Source of the DNA: Apteryx mantelli
Taxonomy: Eukaryota; Chordata; Aves; Apterygiformes; Apterygidae
NCBI RefSeq assembly: GCF_036417845.1
Contig: NC_089994.1
Coordinates: 16,138,001 to 16,202,000 of the forward strand
Length of the DNA stretch: 64,000 bases
Direction of reading: 5' to 3'
Positions 60,060 through 64,000 of the stretch are shown here, in pieces (the stretch's first letter is position 1; each line of letters opens with the position of its first letter). Made by a program: the position numbers and the translations under genes. Below the pieces are notes generated by a model. That model was not told where the DNA came from. It made no database searches and saw nothing but the letters and a program-made list of their open reading frames with translations.

Positions 60060-63000
60060 CTGGAACAAAGGGAGGCAGATACCGCGTTACACCAGAAGGT
60101 CATTGGCAGGACAATGCTCAAGCAGTTGCAGCTTTCACTTGCCACCTTCTCACCCACAGCACTCAGCAAATGAAATGGAGAAGACTCGCTGCAGCTCTGA
60201 AATGCAGTCACTCTGCGGTGACTTGGCAGCAGTTCAGTACAACTGTTTGCAAGTAAGACATAGCCAGTACTGGATCCAGAGGGAATTTAAACACAGAGTT
60301 TCAGTCAAAAAAGCTGGTTTATTGGTGTATCAGTGTTATTACCCCTCCCTTGCCAGGATTCCCCTGGTAATAGGGGCCATAGATTTAAATGCCTTCCGTT
60401 TCTCTCTCCGCACCTTCCTGCTCATTATTTTAGCTGTGGAAAGATGGGTTGGTTTCTTTCACTCCAGTTTCTGCTGTGATAGTGGTCTATATCATCTCTT
60501 TGAATTGGCTGCAATTAGCTTAACTATTGAGAACTTTTTCTGTAGCAGAAAAAGCTCATGTATAATCTCTGCATTTAAAAAAGGAGGGGAGAGGGCAGAG
60601 TGGTTTTGACTGTCAGGAGTGAATAATATTTTTGTTGTTTGTTTTAGATTAGCCAGAAGTTGACTAACTTTTCTTACTGGCAACTCCCTATTCATTCTAT
60701 TTATAGGCTTCTCTAGCCAGAAATCTAAACTACAGTTGAAGAATTAGAACAATTAGAATTTTTTTTCTAAGAGTTCTAATTAATAACGCCCCTTTTTACA
60801 CAGCTACTCGCAGCTTCCTGAAACACAGTTACAGGTTTGAAATTGGGGAGGGTGGCAGGGAATAGGATCAGGGTGCAAATTAGGAAAATGCTCAGTACCT
60901 GGCGGAAGTCCCCAAAGTACAAGTTGCCTTCTGTGAAGTCTTTTCCCAGCGAAATATTTAAGGTGACTTCTGCATTGTCATAGTGAGAGCTCAAATCCAG
61001 ATCTTCATGCAGTGAGTACTTGACCACAAACGCTTTGTGGCTGTCCAGACAAGCACCCCCCAAGTCAGGATAAAGCAGTGCCGTTATGGGCTGCAGGTAT
61101 TTTTCACGCAGCGGTGTGATGAAAGTTTCGTCCATCCCAAGCTCATTTAGCAAAACCTGTCCCAAAGAGAGAGGAGATGGGAACAGCTGACCAGCAACTA
61201 GGTCGCATCTGCTGCTTCACCAGAGCTGCTGCAGAGCTGTGTCTTATTCTCCAGCCCTGCTACTTGCTCAGATAAAAAACTGAAGAGCAAAGGCTCCAGC
61301 TACACACAAAGGAATGAGGGTAAAGGTGGAAAGTGATGGTGAACAGACAGTGAGTACAATCAAAAATTGAGTGTTCATTTAAAAATAGAGTCCTTGATTT
61401 TAAAAGGGTATTGCTTAAGTAAAAGGTGCTCTTTGCTCCAAGACATCAGCTCCCATCCCCTTCCCCTGCTTTGTCCTGTCCTTTTGTCTCTGGACAAGGA
61501 ATACACGTTCCCTCAGCCCTTTCACTTGGAAGGAGGCTATACTCAAAGTAGGCTGTACTCAGATTATGTATATTTTTGAGGGGAAAGGCATGTGAAGCAA
61601 GGAAGTAAACAGTCTGCTCATGAATGCTCCCCCTAAAGAAGAACAAGAGCCAGTGAGTCCTACCCCATAGTTATTCATTGTGTTGGGCCTGCCTTTAGGC
61701 ATGTCTGACTGCTCAAAGTTCTCCAGCTCATCGACAAAGGCTTGGCAGAACTCCTCTGTGAACACCGGGAGTCGATAGATCCTCTTATCTGCCAGGAGAA
61801 GGAAGATACCGCTCGGTGGGGAGAACAACAGGAAAAAAAGTACCTGGCTGTCACACTGTCTGTGTAGATGGTGTTGACATCAGAGAGAAAGCAGCACCCA
61901 CACGCTTCACCTTGTGCTCGGGCTGCTCAAGGGGCTGGCACCATTCCTGGGACAGGTTCTGGGATGTATCTGTTGTCCATACCGGCCCTTTGCTTCCTGG
62001 CTTTCCCATTCAGTCAGAAGACCTGGCACTGATTTAAATGCCTGCTGTAGGTGCCAAGGAAATGCCTCAAGAAGGTCCACAAGCTCTGGAGGGAGGATAC
62101 TGCATCAACAGTGCAAATACAGCCTCGTGGATGAATGGGAGTCAAGGTCATTTAGGGGATGGGGGGATTCACTTGCCTGGTGCCAGCCTTCTGGGAGGGC
62201 CCCAAAGGTCTGTATGGGGGAGAGAGGGCTCAGTATTAAGGATATAGCTTAGATAAAGACCGCATGAGAAGGCTGTATGCCTGGGAACCATGCCTTGGAC
62301 AAATAACCACTGGGAGCCCTGAAAATACACACTTGTCCCTTCCCACTCCCTTGTTGCCTTGAGAAAAGGGGGCAACTTTGCAGCAGCTTCCCCTCTACAT
62401 TTTTATAGTGTTTCTTGTAGGGAAAGAGCTTCATGGATGCCACCAGGGAAACAGTAAACTGAGATCTCTTTTAAAAAGACTGAAATCTAGACTGAAAATA
62501 CTCCAGCTCTGACTAACCAAAGGGAATTGTCTGAAACAGTAAAGCACTTGGGGAGGGGAAAACCAAGCCCCCAGGCTAATAAGGTTCCTTCAACAGGCTT
62601 CCTTGGGAGCTCATGGTACAACCAAAAAACCGGCCCTGCTGCAGGTAGATGTCTCTAGTGAGACATCAGCAGACCGGGGCTGGAAAACCAGAAAACAGGA
62701 TCTCATCTAGAGTGTAGCTGCTGCACGCTACTGCCTCTCCAGAGACTCTCATCAGGCAGAAAATAACATCCTGCTTGTTTTGGTTGTGTATTGGAACTCA
62801 GATATTGAAGACAGGGCTTGAAAATAGCTGTCATCACTGAAGTTGCAGTGTCACACTGGGAGTTCATTGCTGCTGATGGGTTGTTTCCTTTACCTGAGAA
62901 GGACTCAGTGTACTGCAGGAGGCCGTCGAGATGAGCATCTGGTGATGTGCAGTATCTCACGATTTCTAGAAACTCTGGGGCCAGGAATGAATCCTTGCGT

Positions 63001-64000
63001 CAAGAGGAGGATGATAAAAATACACAGAAAAACAATTAGCTCATGCAGGCTTTTACAGCCCAACAAGGAAACAGACTTTCAGACAGCCATGGGAAACTAT
63101 GTAGAGTCCAGGGACCAAGGCTGATGGCCACACTTGGGTTATTTATACGACAGCAAATGCAGAATGTTACTTGTGGGTTTTTTGGTGGTTTAGGTAAGCT
63201 GCTGCTTGCTTACATTCATAGGTGTTTCTAAGTATAACTGGCCAGATTTATCCTTGGCACGATGGGAAAAAAGCCTGACTCGCATTATGGACACATAGCA
63301 GGTAAGCGCAAAGTCATTCCTAACAGAGTTAGCATTTTGCCATGGCCTAGGCACAACAGAGCGAGCAGGCTCTGCTGTGAATGCTTCCCCACAAGACTGT
63401 GACAGACAACAGCAGAACTTGCTACTAGAGCATCACGGAGCAGGAAGTCTGTGAGAACTTGTCTGCATGCCACTGCTGATCTGTGGTAACTACCCGGCTG
63501 GGAAGTCTTTGGTCTTGCAGACATAACGAAATTCAAACCAGAGCAGCCCACAACAAAGAGGGCTAGCTTGCATTCGTCTGGGGTGTGTACGGGCAAGCAG
63601 CCTGCTGCCGCCCCTCAGCTGATACCCAGGAACTTGTCTACGTTAAGCCCCTAAATGCTGATTTCTGTTGGCTGTTCCTGAGACTCTGCTCACCCTGTTT
63701 GCTGTGGTGAGGCTTTAGGCCTAAATTACCAGTGCTATTCTGAGCCCAGTACCGGGTGCTGGGGCAGCTTTAATAAATAATTACTCTTATCTGGCTGTAA
63801 ACCAGGCAGAATCTTGCCTGGAGAATATGCTAGGCTGTGACAGTCATTTTGCTTTTAAATCAGTCCAGCTCCAGAACTGTGAAGGATCCTGAGAAGAGGG
63901 CTTCCTATTGCAAAAACAAACTTTCTAGCAATTCCTTGGGTGCAAAATAGATTCCATACATACTGTCTACCTGCAGAACGTACACTTCTGGGTGCTTTGG
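59784..64000 (-). CDS. OGFOD2: OGFOD2, 2-oxoglutarate and Fe(II)-dependent oxygenase domain protein 2; partial, N-terminus beyond window
   Basis: Member of the prolyl-4-hydroxylase-like Fe(II)/2OG oxygenases; substrate not established. Exons in transcript order: 64000-63971 (cut by window), 62993-62894, 61788-61664, 61156-60899, 60059-59784. Junction phases agree and give 262 residues plus TAG; human is about 350, so roughly 90-100 N-terminal residues are missing. Conserved blocks: KRIYRLPVFTEEFCQ, EQSDMPKGRPNTMNNYG, LREKYLQPITALLYPDLGG, HYDNAEVTLN, LLHRGGHIHGALP, GERWNLIIWMRSSAVRNQLC. The His and Asp of HYD and the later His of IHG form the expected iron triad, and the Arg of GERWN, ten residues after that His, the 2OG-binding Arg. 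All are present, so activity is plausible. Same strand as ARL6IP4 and upstream of it. Confidence 0.95.
60060..60898 (-). other. OGFOD2: OGFOD2 intron, 839 nt
   Basis: AT-rich intron; nothing else recognised. A 305-codon + open frame (59692-60609) runs antisense through the last exon and this intron and is judged fortuitous. Confidence 0.55.
60899..61156 (-). CDS. OGFOD2: OGFOD2 exon: catalytic core with HxD of iron triad
   Basis: 86 codons. Acceptor tctctttgggacag; VLLNELGMDETFITPLREKY, SHKAFVVKYS, HYDNAEVTLNISLGKDF and GNLYFGDFRQ. His and Asp of HYD are the first two iron ligands. Donor CAG|gtactg. Confidence 0.95.
61157..61663 (-). other. OGFOD2: OGFOD2 intron, 507 nt
   Basis: No repeat or gene recognised. 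Confidence 0.5.
61664..61788 (-). CDS. OGFOD2: OGFOD2 exon: start of oxygenase domain
   Basis: Acceptor ttctcctggcag; DKRIYRLPVFTEEFCQAFVD, then EQSDMPKGRPNTMNNYG, donor GGG|gtagga. Highly conserved. Confidence 0.95.
61789..62893 (-). other. OGFOD2: OGFOD2 intron, 1.1 kb
   Basis: No repeat or gene recognised. Confidence 0.5.
62894..62993 (-). CDS. OGFOD2: OGFOD2 exon: linker before catalytic domain
   Basis: 33 codons plus one base. Acceptor cctcttgacgcaag; DSFLAPEFLEIVRYCTSPDA, then HLDGLLQYTESFS, donor G|gtaaag. Weaker acceptor than others, but phase and similarity to human DAALAPEFL support it. Confidence 0.85.
62994..63970 (-). other. OGFOD2: OGFOD2 intron, 977 nt
   Basis: I searched this stretch for further OGFOD2 exons and found none before the partial exon at the window edge. 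Confidence 0.5.
63971..64000 (-). CDS. OGFOD2: OGFOD2 exon, partial at window edge
   Basis: Ten codons PKHPEVYVLQ ending CAG|gtagac. Human has PEVYDSLQ at this junction, directly before the next exon's D.xLAPEFL. The exon continues beyond the window. Confidence 0.82.

Noticed and set aside
59692-60609. 305-codon open frame on the plus strand
   Set aside because: Mirror image of the OGFOD2 last exon and adjoining intron. The minus-strand protein is clearly conserved; the plus frame has no similarity I recognise.
1-64000. CRISPR arrays, prokaryotic operons, endogenous retroviruses, rRNA
   Set aside because: Scanned for regular spacer arrays, long terminal repeats and conserved rRNA words; none seen. 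Eukaryotic splice structure throughout.

Overview
This is vertebrate nuclear DNA, most likely avian. The signs are a 5'-truncated CR1 LINE tail with the ATTCTGTG-type terminal repeats (about 8861-8980), several old MIR-like SINE relics, short introns with GT-AG junctions, and very GC-rich, CpG-rich stretches of the kind seen on bird microchromosomes. There is no operon-like layout, and I saw no CRISPR array, tRNA, rRNA or provirus. Gene names below rest on protein similarity recalled from the human families, not on a database search.

Three genes are recognisable. (1) PITPNM2 (Nir3/RdgB-type phosphatidylinositol transfer protein) is on the + strand and fills 1 to about 51.3 kb. I placed 23 coding exons between 627 and 48101. 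Their reading phases all agree and give 1331 codons plus a stop. The first ~26 codons lie left of the window, so the full protein would be about 1357 residues. The order is PITP lipid-transfer domain (exons to 11761), a canonical FFAT motif split across two exons (14462-18035), a lipase-like half-domain (22106-24904), a DDHD domain interrupted by a poorly conserved linker (29683-41355), and a C-terminal LNS2 domain (43328-47486) with a basic, Ser-rich tail. (2) ARL6IP4 (SR-25, a nuclear SR-like splicing-associated protein) is complete on the - strand, five coding exons between 56386 and 52877. (3) OGFOD2 (2-oxoglutarate/Fe(II) oxygenase family) is on the - strand from the right edge of the window to 59784. 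The last five coding exons are present, the first of them cut by the window end; the N-terminal ~90-100 residues are outside.

The order PITPNM2 / ARL6IP4 / OGFOD2, with the last two tail-to-tail against the first, is the order I recall at human 12q24.31, and it supports choosing PITPNM2 over its paralogues. PITPNM2 and ARL6IP4 converge, with candidate poly(A) signals less than 1 kb apart. ARL6IP4 begins in a CpG island (about 55.5-57.9 kb) containing a perfect NRF1 site, an ETS site, an array of seven ~30-bp repeats and two facing splice-donor sequences. Base composition falls sharply to AT-rich at about 58.3 kb, where the OGFOD2 side begins.

The genes have unrelated jobs: lipid transfer at ER-plasma membrane contacts, splicing-associated nuclear protein, and an oxygenase. 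Nothing in the window looks like a new multi-gene system. The most interesting leads are the split FFAT exons beside a T23 tract and a complementary G16/C16 pair, a divergent basic linker exon in the DDHD domain, a CRE-bearing CpG patch that could start a PITP-less isoform, and the promoter repeat array.
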